Source of the DNA: Aliarcobacter sp. | Lineage (GTDB): Bacteria > Campylobacterota > Campylobacteria > Campylobacterales > Arcobacteraceae | Direction of reading: 5' to 3' | Length of the DNA: 64,000 nt | Assembly: GCA_028690445.1 (NCBI GenBank) | Contig: JAQVBE010000010.1 | Span: 36,217-100,216, forward strand | In this document: positions 37,364 through 47,604 of the stretch, piece after piece | Layout of the letters: every line of letters starts with the position of its first letter | Numbering within the stretch: position 1 is the stretch's first letter | Position numbers and translations under genes: made by a program | Notes under the pieces: model-generated | Database searches by the model: none | What the model saw: the letters and a program-made list of their open reading frames with translations, nothing else | What the model was told of the DNA's origin: nothing

Positions 37364-37400
37364 TAAATAAAAAAAGGGATATGCAAAAGCATATCCCTTT
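37364..37400 (-). terminator. Rho-independent terminator of the rpsL-rpsG-fusA operon
   Basis: A 9-bp GC-containing stem (GGGATATGC) with an AAAA loop and flanking A/T pairs is followed on the minus strand by a run of seven T. It lies 20 bases after the fusA stop. It is symmetrical enough to work in both directions. Confidence 0.9.
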
Positions 37401-37419
37401 AAAAAATAATAATTAAAAA

Positions 37420-39525
37420 TTATCCATTTCTTTTTTTAATAATTTCATCAGAAACATTTTTTGGAACTTCTGAATAGTTATCAAAAATCATTGAATATGT
37501 CGCTCTACCTTGAGACATAGATCTTAAATCTGTAGAGTAACCGAACATTTCAGATAATGGAATTAATGCAACAACTAGTTTAACACCAGCTCTGTCATCC
37601 ATAGACTGAATTTGTCCTCTTCTTTTATTACAATCGCCAATACAATCACCCATATAATCTTCAGGTGTTTCAATTTCAACTCTCATAATTGGTTCTAAGA
37701 TTACAGCTTGAGCAGCAGCAGATCTACAACCTTGTTTGAATCCCATTGAAGCAGCTAATTTAAATGCCATCTCAGAAGAATCCACGTCATGGTAAGAACC
37801 ATCATAAAGTGTTACTTCAATATTAACCATTGGATAACCAGCTAATATACCACCTTGCATTGCTTCAAAACAACCTTTTTCAACAGCAGGAATATATTCT
37901 TTTGGAACTGTTCCACCTTTGATTTCATTGTTAAATTTGAAGTTTTCTTCGCTTCCAACTAATGGTTTAATGTCTAAATATACGTGACCGTATTGACCTT
38001 TACCACCTGATTGTTTTGCGTATTTGTACTCTTGTTTAACAGCGTTTTTAATTGTTTCTCTATAAGCAACTTGAGGAGCACCAACTTCAGCTTCAACTTT
38101 GAATTCTCTTTTCATTCTATCTACAAGAATTTCAAGGTGTAATTCACCCATTCCTGAAATAATAGTTTGTCCAGTTTCTTCATCAGTGTTAACTCTGAAT
38201 GATGGATCTTCTTCTGCTAATTTTCCTAATGCAATACCCATTTTTTCTTGGTCAGCTTTAGTTTTTGGCTCAACTGCAACAGAGATAACTGGTTCAGGGA
38301 ATTCCATTCTTTCTAAGATAACAGGATCTTTTTCAGATGCAAGAGTATCTCCAGTAATTGTACATTTTAATCCAACAACAGCACCGATTTCTCCAGCATA
38401 AAGCTCTTTAATCTCTTCTCTATTGTTAGCATGCATTTTAAGTAATCTTCCGATTCTCTCTTTTTTCATTTTTGTAGAGTTCATTACATAAGTTCCAGAT
38501 TCTAAAACTCCTCTATAAACTCTTGCAAACGTTAATTGTCCAACGAAAGGGTCAGTCATAATTTTAAATGCTAATGCTGCAACTTCACCATCATCTGTTG
38601 AAGGAACGATAACAGCTTCACCATCTTGAGTTTCACCTTTGATATCTTCAACTTCAGTTGGAGCTGGTAAATACATAGCAACAGCATCTAATAAAGTTTG
38701 AACACCTTTATTTTTGAATGCAGTTCCACAAGTCATTGGAGTAATAGTCATATTTAAACAACCAGCTTTAATTCCAGTTGTAATTTCTTCTTCAGTTAAC
38801 TCTACACCTTCAAGGTATTTTTCCATTAACTCTTCGATTGATTCAGCAGCTGATTCAATCATTTTTTCTCTATATTCTTGTGCAATTTCCATCATATCAG
38901 CTGGAATTTCTTCAATATGATAATTAGAACCCATTACTGCATCTTCATCCCAAACGATAGCTTTCATTTGAACTAAATCCACAATACCTTTAAAATTCTC
39001 TTCAGAACCTATTGGTAATTGAATTGGAATTGCATTTGATTTTAATCTTTCATTCACTTGTTTTAAAACATTATAAAAATCTGCACCAGTTCTATCCATT
39101 TTATTAACGAATATCATTCTTGGTACTCTATATTTATTAGCTTGTCTCCAAACAGTTTCAGATTGTGGTTGAACCCCACCTACTGAACAAAATACTGCAA
39201 CAGCTCCGTCAAGAACCCTCATAGATCTTTCAACTTCAATAGTAAAGTCAACGTGACCCGGAGTGTCAATAATGTTAATCATTAAATCTTCATTAGTTTT
39301 TGGGTGTTTCCAATGACAAGTTGTAGCAGCAGAAGTAATTGTAATACCTCTTTCTTGCTCTTGTTCCATCCAGTCCATTGTTGCAGCACCTTCGTGAACC
39401 TCACCAATTTTATGTGAAACACCTGTATAGAATAAAATTCTTTCAGTAGTAGTTGTTTTTCCAGCATCAATATGAGCCGCAATACCAATATTTCTAACTC
39501 TGTTAAGTGGTGTTTTTCTAGCCAT
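37420..39525 (-). CDS. fusA: Elongation factor G
   Basis: Translocation GTPase, 701 residues. G1 is [10 protein letters not shown] (residues 17-26), followed by the switch-I region [12 protein letters not shown]3 DTPGHVDF and G4 NKMDRTGA. Domains II to V follow, with GMGELHLEI. It is the final gene of the str operon, after rpsG by nine bases. Confidence 0.98.
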   Translation of the reverse strand: MARKTPLNRVRNIGIAAHIDAGKTTTTERILFYTGVSHKIGEVHEGAATMDWMEQEQERGITITSAATTCHWKHPKTNEDLMINIIDTPGHVDFTIEVERSMRVLDGAVAVFCSVGGVQPQSETVWRQANKYRVPRMIFVNKMDRTGADFYNVLKQVNERLKSNAIPIQLPIGSEENFKGIVDLVQMKAIVWDEDAVMGSNYHIEEIPADMMEIAQEYREKMIESAAESIEELMEKYLEGVELTEEEITTGIKAGCLNMTITPMTCGTAFKNKGVQTLLDAVAMYLPAPTEVEDIKGETQDGEAVIVPSTDDGEVAALAFKIMTDPFVGQLTFARVYRGVLESGTYVMNSTKMKKERIGRLLKMHANNREEIKELYAGEIGAVVGLKCTITGDTLASEKDPVILERMEFPEPVISVAVEPKTKADQEKMGIALGKLAEEDPSFRVNTDEETGQTIISGMGELHLEILVDRMKREFKVEAEVGAPQVAYRETIKNAVKQEYKYAKQSGGKGQYGHVYLDIKPLVGSEENFKFNNEIKGGTVPKEYIPAVEKGCFEAMQGGILAGYPMVNIEVTLYDGSYHDVDSSEMAFKLAASMGFKQGCRSAAAQAVILEPIMRVEIETPEDYMGDCIGDCNKRRGQIQSMDDRAGVKLVVALIPLSEMFGYSTDLRSMSQGRATYSMIFDNYSEVPKNVSDEIIKKRNG

Positions 39526-39534
39526 TTATAATTC

Positions 39535-40005
<471 letters not shown>

Positions 40006-40013
40006 CTATCCTT

Positions 40014-40397
40014 CTACTTTTTCTTAGCTTTAGCTTTTTTAGTACCATATTTAGATCTTGCAACAGTTCTGTTTGCAACACCAGCAGTATCTAAAGCACC
40101 TCTTACGATGTGGTATTTAACCCCAGGTAAATCTTTAACTCTTCCCCCTCTTACTAAAACAATAGAGTGTTCTTGTAAGTTGTGACCTTCTCCACCGATA
40201 TATGAAATAACTTCAAAACCTGTAGTTAATCTAACTTTTGCAACTTTTCTTAAAGCCGAGTTAGGTTTTTTTGGTGTAGTTGTATATACTCTTGTACATA
40301 CTCCTCTTCTTTGTGGGCATTCTTTTAATGCTGGCGATTTAGATTTTTTGATAACCTTTTTTCGCTCATTTCTTACAAGCTGATTGATTGTAGGCAT
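40014..40397 (-). CDS. rpsL: 30S ribosomal protein S12
   Basis: 127 residues. Both sites where streptomycin-resistance changes usually arise carry the sensitive residue: K43 ([13 protein letters not shown]) and K88 ([10 protein letters not shown]). It is the first gene of the str operon. A 250-base gap upstream separates it from a divergent MFS gene. Confidence 0.98.
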   Translation of the reverse strand: MPTINQLVRNERKKVIKKSKSPALKECPQRRGVCTRVYTTTPKKPNSALRKVAKVRLTTGFEVISYIGGEGHNLQEHSIVLVRGGRVKDLPGVKYHIVRGALDTAGVANRTVARSKYGTKKAKAKKK

Positions 40398-40646
40398 TTC
40401 TTTCCTTTATATAAATTGGTTTGAGTAATTATAGCCTTACCCATGCTTCTCGTGCAAATCAACATTTAGTTGAAACGATACTCCCATTCTAGGAAACTTA
40501 AATGATTTTAGTTTTCTAAAAAAGTACGGGATTATACTTAATTTACTCTTAATTATTCTTTATACTAATTTTGGCTTTAAGTTAACAATAAAAAATTCCT
40601 ACTAAAATTCCAAATATGTATAAAATTCAATATAAAGTTTCTTCAA
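40398..40646. promoter_or_regulatory. Divergent region between rpsL and the MFS gene
   Basis: About 250 bases without a gene. It must hold the strong str-operon promoter on the minus strand. I see a GC-richer stretch at about 40435-40500 that may form a leader structure, but no named riboswitch or operator. Confidence 0.35.
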
Positions 40647-41792
40647 ATGACAAAACAACTATTTCCACTAGCATTAGGTGGTCTTGCAATTGGGACAACT
40701 GAATTTATAATAATGGGATTACTTCCCGATGTTTCAAATTCTTTAAATGTTTCTATTCCAATTGCTGGACATTTAATTTCTGCTTATGCATTGGGAGTTG
40801 TAATAGGAGCTCCCATTTTAGTTGCACTTAGCGCTAGATTTCCTCCTAAATATATTTTGATTTCATTAATGATTTTATTTACAATATTTAATGCCTTTTC
40901 GATAATTGCACCTGATTATAATACCCTTTTGATGTCAAGATTTTTTGCAGGACTTCCCCATGGTGCTTTTTTTGGAGTAGGAACTGTTGTTGCTGCAAAA
41001 TTAGCAAAAAAAGGAAAAGAAGCTCAAGCAATAGCATCAATGTTTACAGGATTAACCATTGCAATTCTAGCCATGGTTCCCTTTGTTACTTTTTTAGGAC
41101 ATCATCTTCATTGGCGATATGCATTTGGTGTAGTTTCATTATTAGGATTATCAACTATTTTATTTTTATATCTTTGGTTACCACACTTAAAACCATTAAG
41201 AAGTGTTACATTAAAAGAAGAATTAGAATTTTTCAAAACTATAAAATCATGGCACATATTAACTATTGTTGCAGTAGGGTTTGGTGGATTATTCGCTTGG
41301 TTTAGTTATATTGCTCCACTTTTAATTAATGTATCAGGTTTTGATATAGCTGATATATCTTATTTAATGATTGTTGCAGGTGCGGGAATGGTTGTTGGAA
41401 ATATTTCAGGTGGATACTTGGCTGATAAAAAAGATCCAGTAATTGCGTCTATTATTTTATTATCATTAATGGTATTTTCACTTATTTTAGTATTTTTCTT
41501 TTCAGACAATAAAATTATCTCAAGTATACTTACATTTATTTGTGGTGCATTAGCAATGTCTATTGGATCTCCAATAAATATGGTTATGCTAAGAAGCGCT
41601 AAACACTCTGAAATGTTAGGAGCAGCTTTTATTCAAGCAGCTTTTAATGTAGCAAATGCTTTGGGGGCTTTTTTTGGTGGGATTCCATTATTATTTGGAT
41701 TAGCTTTTAATTATCCATCACTAATAGGTGCAGGAATGGCCCTTCTTGGAATGATTTTATGTTTAGTCTTTTATAAAAAATATGAAAGATAG
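40647..41792 (+). CDS. MFS transporter of the DHA1/AraJ type
   Basis: 381 residues with 11 or 12 transmembrane segments. The start has the AraJ-type motif LGGLAIGTTEFIIMGLLPDVS. MFS motif A is degenerate (LSARFPPKYI) and motif C-like glycines are present in helix 5. The family exports sugars, drugs or purines; the substrate cannot be predicted. It is a single-gene unit with a terminator just downstream. Confidence 0.85.
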   Translation: MTKQLFPLALGGLAIGTTEFIIMGLLPDVSNSLNVSIPIAGHLISAYALGVVIGAPILVALSARFPPKYILISLMILFTIFNAFSIIAPDYNTLLMSRFFAGLPHGAFFGVGTVVAAKLAKKGKEAQAIASMFTGLTIAILAMVPFVTFLGHHLHWRYAFGVVSLLGLSTILFLYLWLPHLKPLRSVTLKEELEFFKTIKSWHILTIVAVGFGGLFAWFSYIAPLLINVSGFDIADISYLMIVAGAGMVVGNISGGYLADKKDPVIASIILLSLMVFSLILVFFFSDNKIISSILTFICGALAMSIGSPINMVMLRSAKHSEMLGAAFIQAAFNVANALGAFFGGIPLLFGLAFNYPSLIGAGMALLGMILCLVFYKKYER

Positions 41793-41815
41793 ACTATTTT
41801 ATATCTTTCATATTT
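41778..41815. terminator. Bidirectional terminator between the MFS gene and ywbE
   Basis: A 14-bp perfect inverted repeat (AAATATGAAAGATA and its complement) has a 10-base loop. It includes the last codons and stop of the MFS gene and serves both convergent transcripts. Confidence 0.75.
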
Positions 41816-41818
41816 AAT

Positions 41819-42010
41819 TTATAAAATCTCTTGAACCCTACCAACTTGTCCATCTTGGAGTCTTACTTTGATTCCATGTGGGTGAATTGGTGAATTTGTA
41901 AGAATGTCTTTTACAATACCTGAAGTTAATTTTCCACTTCTTTGGTCTTCTTTTAAAACAATGTTTACTTTTAAACCTTGTTTTATATTAAATCTTTTTT
42001 TTCCATCCAT
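41819..42010 (-). CDS. YwbE family protein
   Basis: 63 residues matching the YwbE family: INIVLKEDQRSGKLTSGIVK-type centre followed by SPIHPHGIKVRLQDGQVGRV. The family is uncharacterised; size and the Gly-rich RNA- or metal-binding-like fold are typical. It overlaps the upstream gene by one base. Confidence 0.8.
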   Translation of the reverse strand: MDGKKRFNIKQGLKVNIVLKEDQRSGKLTSGIVKDILTNSPIHPHGIKVRLQDGQVGRVQEIL

Positions 42011-42507
42011 TAATTTTCTTCACTTCCATAATTTAAAACATCTTTAGCAAAATCAATATGATAAAAAAATACCATTTTATAAAATAAATCTACTTTTGTT
42101 TTTTTAGCAATACTTATATCTAAAATAGAAAATGAAAAAGTTCTTGGCTCTTCAACTTTTTTTGGTGTTATAGTTATTATAAGAGGTTTTAATGTCCTCA
42201 TCATATTCATAGTTTCTTTATACTCTTTTGGTGAAAGACCATTTAGCATATCACCATCTTTTTCCTCTTTTCTCATTGCTGAAAATAGAAGGTTTGTACT
42301 CTCTTTGAAAATTTGTTTATTCCAATTTAATTTTCCTTTTGAAAAATGAAATACACAACTTTTATTTAATAAGGCATGAGGTTTTTCCGTTTTTATATCT
42401 TCTATCATTTGAAGAAAAAAATTAACTCCACCTAAATTTTCTGCAAGGTCTATTGCTTTTGTATGTAATTGTTTTTTTTGTTCTTCATCTAATTGATTAA
42501 AATTCAT
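42010..42507 (-). CDS. Protein of unknown function
   Basis: 165 residues, soluble, no signal peptide. A helical N-terminal part (EEQKKQLHTKAIDLAENLGG) is followed by a region that predicts mixed strands. I recognise no family. It overlaps ywbE by one base and is 57 bases away from the Cache-protein gene, so it may share the stator transcript. Confidence 0.5.
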   Translation of the reverse strand: MNFNQLDEEQKKQLHTKAIDLAENLGGVNFFLQMIEDIKTEKPHALLNKSCVFHFSKGKLNWNKQIFKESTNLLFSAMRKEEKDGDMLNGLSPKEYKETMNMMRTLKPLIITITPKKVEEPRTFSFSILDISIAKKTKVDLFYKMVFFYHIDFAKDVLNYGSEEN

Positions 42508-42564
42508 AATTCTCCGATTAATTTACTTTTTGCAATTATATCTAAATAATTTAGACTACTTATA

Positions 42565-43008
42565 TTATTTATAAACACCTGCACCAATTAATTGATCTTT
42601 TCCAATACCAATTACAAAAGAAGTTTTCAAAGTCTGTTCTCCATTTGTTGGATGTTCCCATATATAATCAACCCAACCTGAACCCTCAGCTTTTACTTTT
42701 TCAATACAATTTTTAAATAATTGATTTCCTACTTTGTCTTTATATCTATATAAATTTTTGCCTTTTAATGGTTTTCTTGGATGAGCTGTAATTATTCCAT
42801 CAAAATCATTTGCCCAAATATATAAATCATCTTTTACAAATTCACTTTCTGGTTTGTTAAACTCTTCGATACAAGCTTCTACTCCAACTTTTTTACAAAA
42901 TTCAACACCTTTTTCAACTAATGCTTTAGCTTGCGCTTGAGTACTTTCTGCATTTAAAAAAGTTATACTTAACGATAAGACAACCACAAACTTAAGTAAA
43001 TTAGTCAT
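42565..43008 (-). CDS. Secreted stand-alone Cache-domain protein
   Basis: 147 residues with a signal peptide (LLKFVVVLSLSITFLNAES). The mature protein is one sCache_2-type unit: YIWANDFDGIITAHPRKP, LKGKNLYRYKDKVGNQLF, GWVDYIWEHP and a final IGIGKDQLIGAGVYK. The same motif set occurs in the chemoreceptor at 31923, but here no membrane or signalling domain follows. It lies in a row with motA, motB and a membrane protein. Confidence 0.75.
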   Translation of the reverse strand: MTNLLKFVVVLSLSITFLNAESTQAQAKALVEKGVEFCKKVGVEACIEEFNKPESEFVKDDLYIWANDFDGIITAHPRKPLKGKNLYRYKDKVGNQLFKNCIEKVKAEGSGWVDYIWEHPTNGEQTLKTSFVIGIGKDQLIGAGVYK

Positions 43009-43019
43009 TATTTTTTCCC

Positions 43020-43418
43020 TTATTTTATTAATAACATAAAAACAAGATATGCACCTAAAAGACTTATTGGTGCAAAAATATAGTTAAATAAACCTACTTG
43101 AGATAACCAATAACCAAAAAAGTTTAAAATTAATACAAAAATTAAAATTTTTAAAATCATATTTAAATATGGCTGAATTTTCTCAAAACTAATAAATTCA
43201 GTTTTAACAAGAACTGCAAATAGAAAAAAACCATTTATAAAAAAGGAAAATAGTGATGTATAAAAATTATATCCAATAGATAAATTATAAATTTGCAACA
43301 AAAATATACTTAATACAATTAATAAAGAACCATATTTAGATATAAAATCTATATCTAAATATTTTTTTAAACAACATTTTGAAGCAGGCAAAAGTAAATC
43401 TAACTTCTTTTTTTTCAT
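43020..43418 (-). CDS. Membrane protein with four predicted helices in the motAB operon
   Basis: 132 residues, four hydrophobic segments (about 28-45, 50-68, 82-100, 108-130) and a basic N-terminus with a Cys pair (SKCCLKKY). It overlaps motB by four bases (ATGA), so translation is coupled. No family recognised. Confidence 0.6.
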   Translation of the reverse strand: MKKKKLDLLLPASKCCLKKYLDIDFISKYGSLLIVLSIFLLQIYNLSIGYNFYTSLFSFFINGFFLFAVLVKTEFISFEKIQPYLNMILKILIFVLILNFFGYWLSQVGLFNYIFAPISLLGAYLVFMLLIK

Positions 43419-44203
43419 CTTTTTAACTCTTCAAAAATCGACTGAATTCCAGGTTCACTTTCACTGCTTTTTGTACTTTTTACTTCAAATTCAACTTTTC
43501 TATTACTATTTGTTTTATCACCAGTTTGTTTTTGGTAAGGATTTGTTTTTTTAGAACCATATCCACTTGAAAACAATCTATCTTTTGGTACTTTATATCT
43601 TATTAATTCTCTTAATACATTATTAGCTCTAGCAGTAGAAAGCTCTAATGCATCTTGATATTTTGAATTTTTAATAATCTCTTGATCTTCTGCAAAGCCT
43701 TTAATATTAACTTCTGTATCAGCTGGCATCATAGATATAATTTTTGCAATTCTACTTAAAAATAAAGAACCATATTCTCCAGTAATTTCAGATTTTCCTG
43801 ATTCAAATAATAAATTTGCAGGAAGAGTCATTAATACTCCATCACTAACCTCAGCTAAATTACCATCTTTTGTATTTTTATTTTCTAATTGGCTTAATTC
43901 TTCCATTGCCTTATCAAAGTTAGAATCTTTCCCTTGCTCATTTTTTTGAATTTCTTTATCTGTTTCTTTATCTGTTGTAGCTGCTTGTTCATCTTCTTGG
44001 GGTTCTGCTAGAGTTTGAGAAAGAGTATTAAAACTATAAATTTTTACAAATTCTTCTTTTAATGCTTTTTGTTTTTCAATATTAACAGAAGCTAATGCGT
44101 ATAAAGCGATAAATAAAGCAAGTAGTAAACTAAGAAAGTCAGCAAAGGGAACAGCCCATTTTTCACCTGCAGGACATTCACATTTAGGACATTTTTTAGC
44201 CAT
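43415..44203 (-). CDS. motB: Flagellar motor stator protein MotB
   Basis: 262 residues. A Cys-containing N-terminus (KKCPKCECPAGEKW) precedes one transmembrane helix with the proton-binding Asp at residue 22 (PFADFLSLLLALFIALYA). A long periplasmic linker leads to an OmpA-like peptidoglycan-binding domain (INIKGFAEDQ-type strand, ELSTARANNVLRELI, SSGYGSKKTN). It forms the ion-conducting stator with MotA, encoded immediately upstream. Confidence 0.95.
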   Translation of the reverse strand: MAKKCPKCECPAGEKWAVPFADFLSLLLALFIALYALASVNIEKQKALKEEFVKIYSFNTLSQTLAEPQEDEQAATTDKETDKEIQKNEQGKDSNFDKAMEELSQLENKNTKDGNLAEVSDGVLMTLPANLLFESGKSEITGEYGSLFLSRIAKIISMMPADTEVNIKGFAEDQEIIKNSKYQDALELSTARANNVLRELIRYKVPKDRLFSSGYGSKKTNPYQKQTGDKTNSNRKVEFEVKSTKSSESEPGIQSIFEELKR

Positions 44204-44206
44204 TTC

Positions 44207-44965
44207 TTAACCTTTTGTAGGCATTGCAGTTATCATATTTGTTAGCTGAATTTTTAATTCACCAGGAGTATCTCCTCTTGATATACCTTTTACACCTTCT
44301 AAAATAAGTTGTTTTTCTTTTATTAAAAGATGCGCTTTAGCCTTCATTTTATTTCCCCAAGGTCCTAAAAACATATAAGCTCCTGCAATTCCTGTAACTG
44401 TTGCAGTAAATGCTCCAGCAATACCAGCTGCCATTTCAGCAGGATTATCAAGTTTTTGTAAAGCAAGGATTAATCCCAAAACTGCTCCGATTAGTCCCAT
44501 AACAGGACAAGTTTCACCAGCTAATAACCAATAATGAGAAGCACCATGATAATAATGTTCTGTTTCTTCAATAATAGGTTCTAAAAATTTTTCTATTTGT
44601 TCTTCTTTTGACCCATCAACAACCATACCTAGTGCTTCTTTAAAAAATGCATCTTCTATTAATTGAACATCTTTTTCAAGTGCTAAAACACCATTCTTTT
44701 TTACCATAATTGCATAATCTACTATTTGGTCTATTCTTTCTTCAAAATTTATTGGTGTTTTTTTAAATACCATTTTTAATTCTTTGAAAGCAGCAGAAAG
44801 GGCATGAGATTCAGTAGCAGTTGCTGCAGAAAACATTGCAGTGGGAATAACAATAATCAATGATGTGATATGAATTACATGAGCTGGATTCCCACCCTCC
44901 ATTAAATCCCCTGTTGCAATAGATATTAATCCACCAATCATACCAATTATTACTGTTAAATCCAT
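44207..44965 (-). CDS. motA: Flagellar motor stator protein MotA
   Basis: 252 residues with four transmembrane helices and a large cytoplasmic loop (about residues 60-145) that contacts FliG. Helices 3 and 4 carry the conserved prolines (GETCPVMGLIGAVLGL; GPWGNKMK). It starts its operon with AGGAT-like sequence ahead and is followed by motB three bases later. Confidence 0.93.
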   Translation of the reverse strand: MDLTVIIGMIGGLISIATGDLMEGGNPAHVIHITSLIIVIPTAMFSAATATESHALSAAFKELKMVFKKTPINFEERIDQIVDYAIMVKKNGVLALEKDVQLIEDAFFKEALGMVVDGSKEEQIEKFLEPIIEETEHYYHGASHYWLLAGETCPVMGLIGAVLGLILALQKLDNPAEMAAGIAGAFTATVTGIAGAYMFLGPWGNKMKAKAHLLIKEKQLILEGVKGISRGDTPGELKIQLTNMITAMPTKG

Positions 44966-45148
44966 TTTTTATCCTAAAGTGTAAAGATTAAATTGCTGCA
45001 TTGTAATAGAACTTAACTTTCTATTCCTTTAATTAAGCTTAGCTAATCATAAATAGGATGATTGGTTATTTTTTGAACAGAATTATTTTCTTCTTCGCAA
45101 AATTAAATATTATAATTTTTTGTATAAATACTATTCAAAGGAGAATAA

Positions 45149-46462
45149 ATGAAAAAATGGTTTTTAACTTCACTTCTTAGTACTTTTGCATTAGCAGAAG
45201 AAACAATACCAGTGCTTAACTCAGGAGATACTGCTTGGATGATGATTTCAACAGCATTAGTTATGTTAATGACACCTATTGGGCTAGCTTTGTTTTATGC
45301 TGGTATGACTAGAGCTAAAAATGTTTTAAATACTTACACAATGGTATTTGGAGCATTTACAATTGCATTTATTGCATGGATTATTGCAGGTTTTTCTATT
45401 GCATTTGGAACAATAGATGGTTCAATGAACCAATTTATAGGAGGTTTTGCCCATGTTATGTTAGAAGGTATTAGCTGGAAAGAACTTGCAAGTGTTGAAT
45501 TAGGGCAACTTTATCCTAAATTTATCTTTATAGCTTTTCAAGGTACTTTTGCTGCAATTACAATAGCTATAGTATCTGGTGCAGTTATTGAAAGAATGAA
45601 ATTTTCTACTTGGATGATTTTTGCTGGAGTTTGGACTATCGTCGTTTATGCCCCTATTGCTCACATGGTTTGGGGTGGAGGATACCTTTTCAACGAAGGT
45701 GCACTTGATTTTGCGGGAGGAACTGTTGTACATATGAATGGTGGTTTAGCTGGTCTTGTTCTTGCCGTTCTAGTAGGTAAAAGAGCGGGTTATTCAAAAG
45801 TTGCGATGAAACCTGTTAGTATTATATTAACTGCAGTTGGTGCTGGTCTTTTATGGTTTGGTTGGTATGGATTTAATGCAGGTTCTGCATTTGGTGCAAA
45901 TGCAATAGCAGGTGTTGCATTTCTTACTACAACAATAGCAGCATCAGTTGCAACAATTACATGGTTAGCAATAGAATCATTAATATTTAAAAAACCAACT
46001 CTTTTAGGTGCTGCATCAGGAGCTATTGCTGGTTTAGTTGCTATTACTCCAGCTGCTGGTTTTGTAAGTGTGGGAGGAGCTTTTATTATTGGAATAATTG
46101 GAGCAACAATTGCTTTCTTTGGAGTTTCTACACTTAAGAAAAAACTTGGATATGATGATAGTTTAGATGCATTTGGTATACACTTCCTTGCTGGTTTATG
46201 GGGTGCAATTGCAACTGGTATTTTTGCTTTAAATGATAAAGAACTTTTATGGACTGGACCATTAAAAAATGCAGAGGATAGATTAGGACAAGTTTTTGTT
46301 CAATTTGAATCAGCTTTAATTGTTGGTGTTTATACACTAATTGGAACAGTTGTTGTTTATTATATTGCATCAGCCCTTACAGGTGGCGCTAGAGTAAATG
46401 AAGAGAACGAGAGCCAAGGTTTAGATGAATCAGTACACGGTGAGCGTGGTTTTAATCTATAA
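45149..46462 (+). CDS. amtB: Ammonium transporter Amt
   Basis: 437 residues, 11 transmembrane helices after a possible signal peptide (KKWFLTSLLSTFALAEE). The twin-His pore pair is present (VVHMNGGLAGL and GIHFLAGLWG), as is the Phe-gate region. It forms a trimeric ammonia channel blocked by PII when nitrogen is ample; glnK follows 22 bases later. GGAG lies seven bases before ATG. Confidence 0.96.
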   Translation: MKKWFLTSLLSTFALAEETIPVLNSGDTAWMMISTALVMLMTPIGLALFYAGMTRAKNVLNTYTMVFGAFTIAFIAWIIAGFSIAFGTIDGSMNQFIGGFAHVMLEGISWKELASVELGQLYPKFIFIAFQGTFAAITIAIVSGAVIERMKFSTWMIFAGVWTIVVYAPIAHMVWGGGYLFNEGALDFAGGTVVHMNGGLAGLVLAVLVGKRAGYSKVAMKPVSIILTAVGAGLLWFGWYGFNAGSAFGANAIAGVAFLTTTIAASVATITWLAIESLIFKKPTLLGAASGAIAGLVAITPAAGFVSVGGAFIIGIIGATIAFFGVSTLKKKLGYDDSLDAFGIHFLAGLWGAIATGIFALNDKELLWTGPLKNAEDRLGQVFVQFESALIVGVYTLIGTVVVYYIASALTGGARVNEENESQGLDESVHGERGFNL

Positions 46463-46474
46463 AAAATTTGATAA

Positions 46475-46822
<348 letters not shown>

Positions 46823-46830
46823 TTATTCAC

Positions 46831-46862
46831 AAAGTAAAAGGACTTATCCTTTTACTTTTTTT
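46831..46862 (+). terminator. Rho-independent terminator of amtB-glnK
   Basis: A perfect 12-bp stem (AAAGTAAAAGGA) with a CTTA loop is followed by a T-run, starting nine bases after the glnK stop. Confidence 0.92.
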
Positions 46863-46917
46863 AAATTTTATTATTTTATTCCTCCAAAAAATTCTTCAAA
46901 AAATCATATTTATATTC

Positions 46918-46969
46918 TTGACATTCTTTATTAAAAGTTATATCATTTCATAAATGACTGACGGTCATT
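46918..46969 (+). promoter_or_regulatory. Promoter and operator of the TetR-RND efflux operon
   Basis: TTGACA (46918-46923), a 17-base spacer and TATCAT (46941-46946) form a good sigma-70 promoter. An inverted repeat AATGAC-N5-GTCATT (46953-46969) overlaps the expected start point and lies 24 bases before the tetR ATG. This layout suggests autorepression by the TetR protein. Confidence 0.75.
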
Positions 46970-46992
46970 CATTATTTTAAATAAGGTATTTT

Positions 46993-47604
46993 ATGGCAAA
47001 AATCATAGATAAAGATGAAAAACGATGTGATATAGCGCTGGCTTCCATTACTCTTTTTTGTGAAAAAGGTATTCAACAAACCAGTATTGACCAAATAGCA
47101 AAAAGTGCTGGTGTCGCAAAAGGAACTATATATCTTTATTTTAAAAATAAAGAAGAGATAGTTTTTACTATTTGGGATATTTTAACTCAACAACATGAAG
47201 AAGTTTTTTATAAACGAATTAATCCAAATATGAGCGCAAAAGAAAAAATCTTAGAATATTACAATTTTAGTGAATGTCAAGAAGGTTTTGATAAAGAACA
47301 AACACTTATTCTTTTTCAACACTTTGTAAGTTCAATGCTTATTGACAAAACTTCACTTTACACAGCTTATTTTGAGAGTTTTTTCCAAAAAGATTATGAC
47401 TTCATTACTAGTTGTTTTTATGAAGGTATAGAAAAAGGTGAATTTGTTATTGATGATGTTGATATGCTAGCAAATACCATTATTATGCTTTTAAAAGGTG
47501 CATTAATAAAAGCGAAAGCTTCTAATATGGGTTTTGATGAAGCTCAACAAATTCTAACTAAACATATAATTTATTTATTAGATCAATGTACAAGGAAAAT
47601 ATAA
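46993..47604 (+). CDS. TetR-family regulator of the RND efflux operon
   Basis: 203 residues. The N-terminal HTH (GIQQTSIDQIAKSAGVAKGT followed by IYLYFKNKEEI) is typical of TetR; the C-terminal ligand domain is unique. It is the first gene of an operon with an outer-membrane factor, adaptor and RND pump. Its stop overlaps the next ATG (TAATG). Confidence 0.9.
   Translation: MAKIIDKDEKRCDIALASITLFCEKGIQQTSIDQIAKSAGVAKGTIYLYFKNKEEIVFTIWDILTQQHEEVFYKRINPNMSAKEKILEYYNFSECQEGFDKEQTLILFQHFVSSMLIDKTSLYTAYFESFFQKDYDFITSCFYEGIEKGEFVIDDVDMLANTIIMLLKGALIKAKASNMGFDEAQQILTKHIIYLLDQCTRKI

Noticed and set aside
45072..45148. A sigma-54 promoter ahead of amtB-glnK
   Set aside because: No GG-N10-GC pair with proper spacing is visible; only AT-rich sequence and a possible sigma-70 -10 box.
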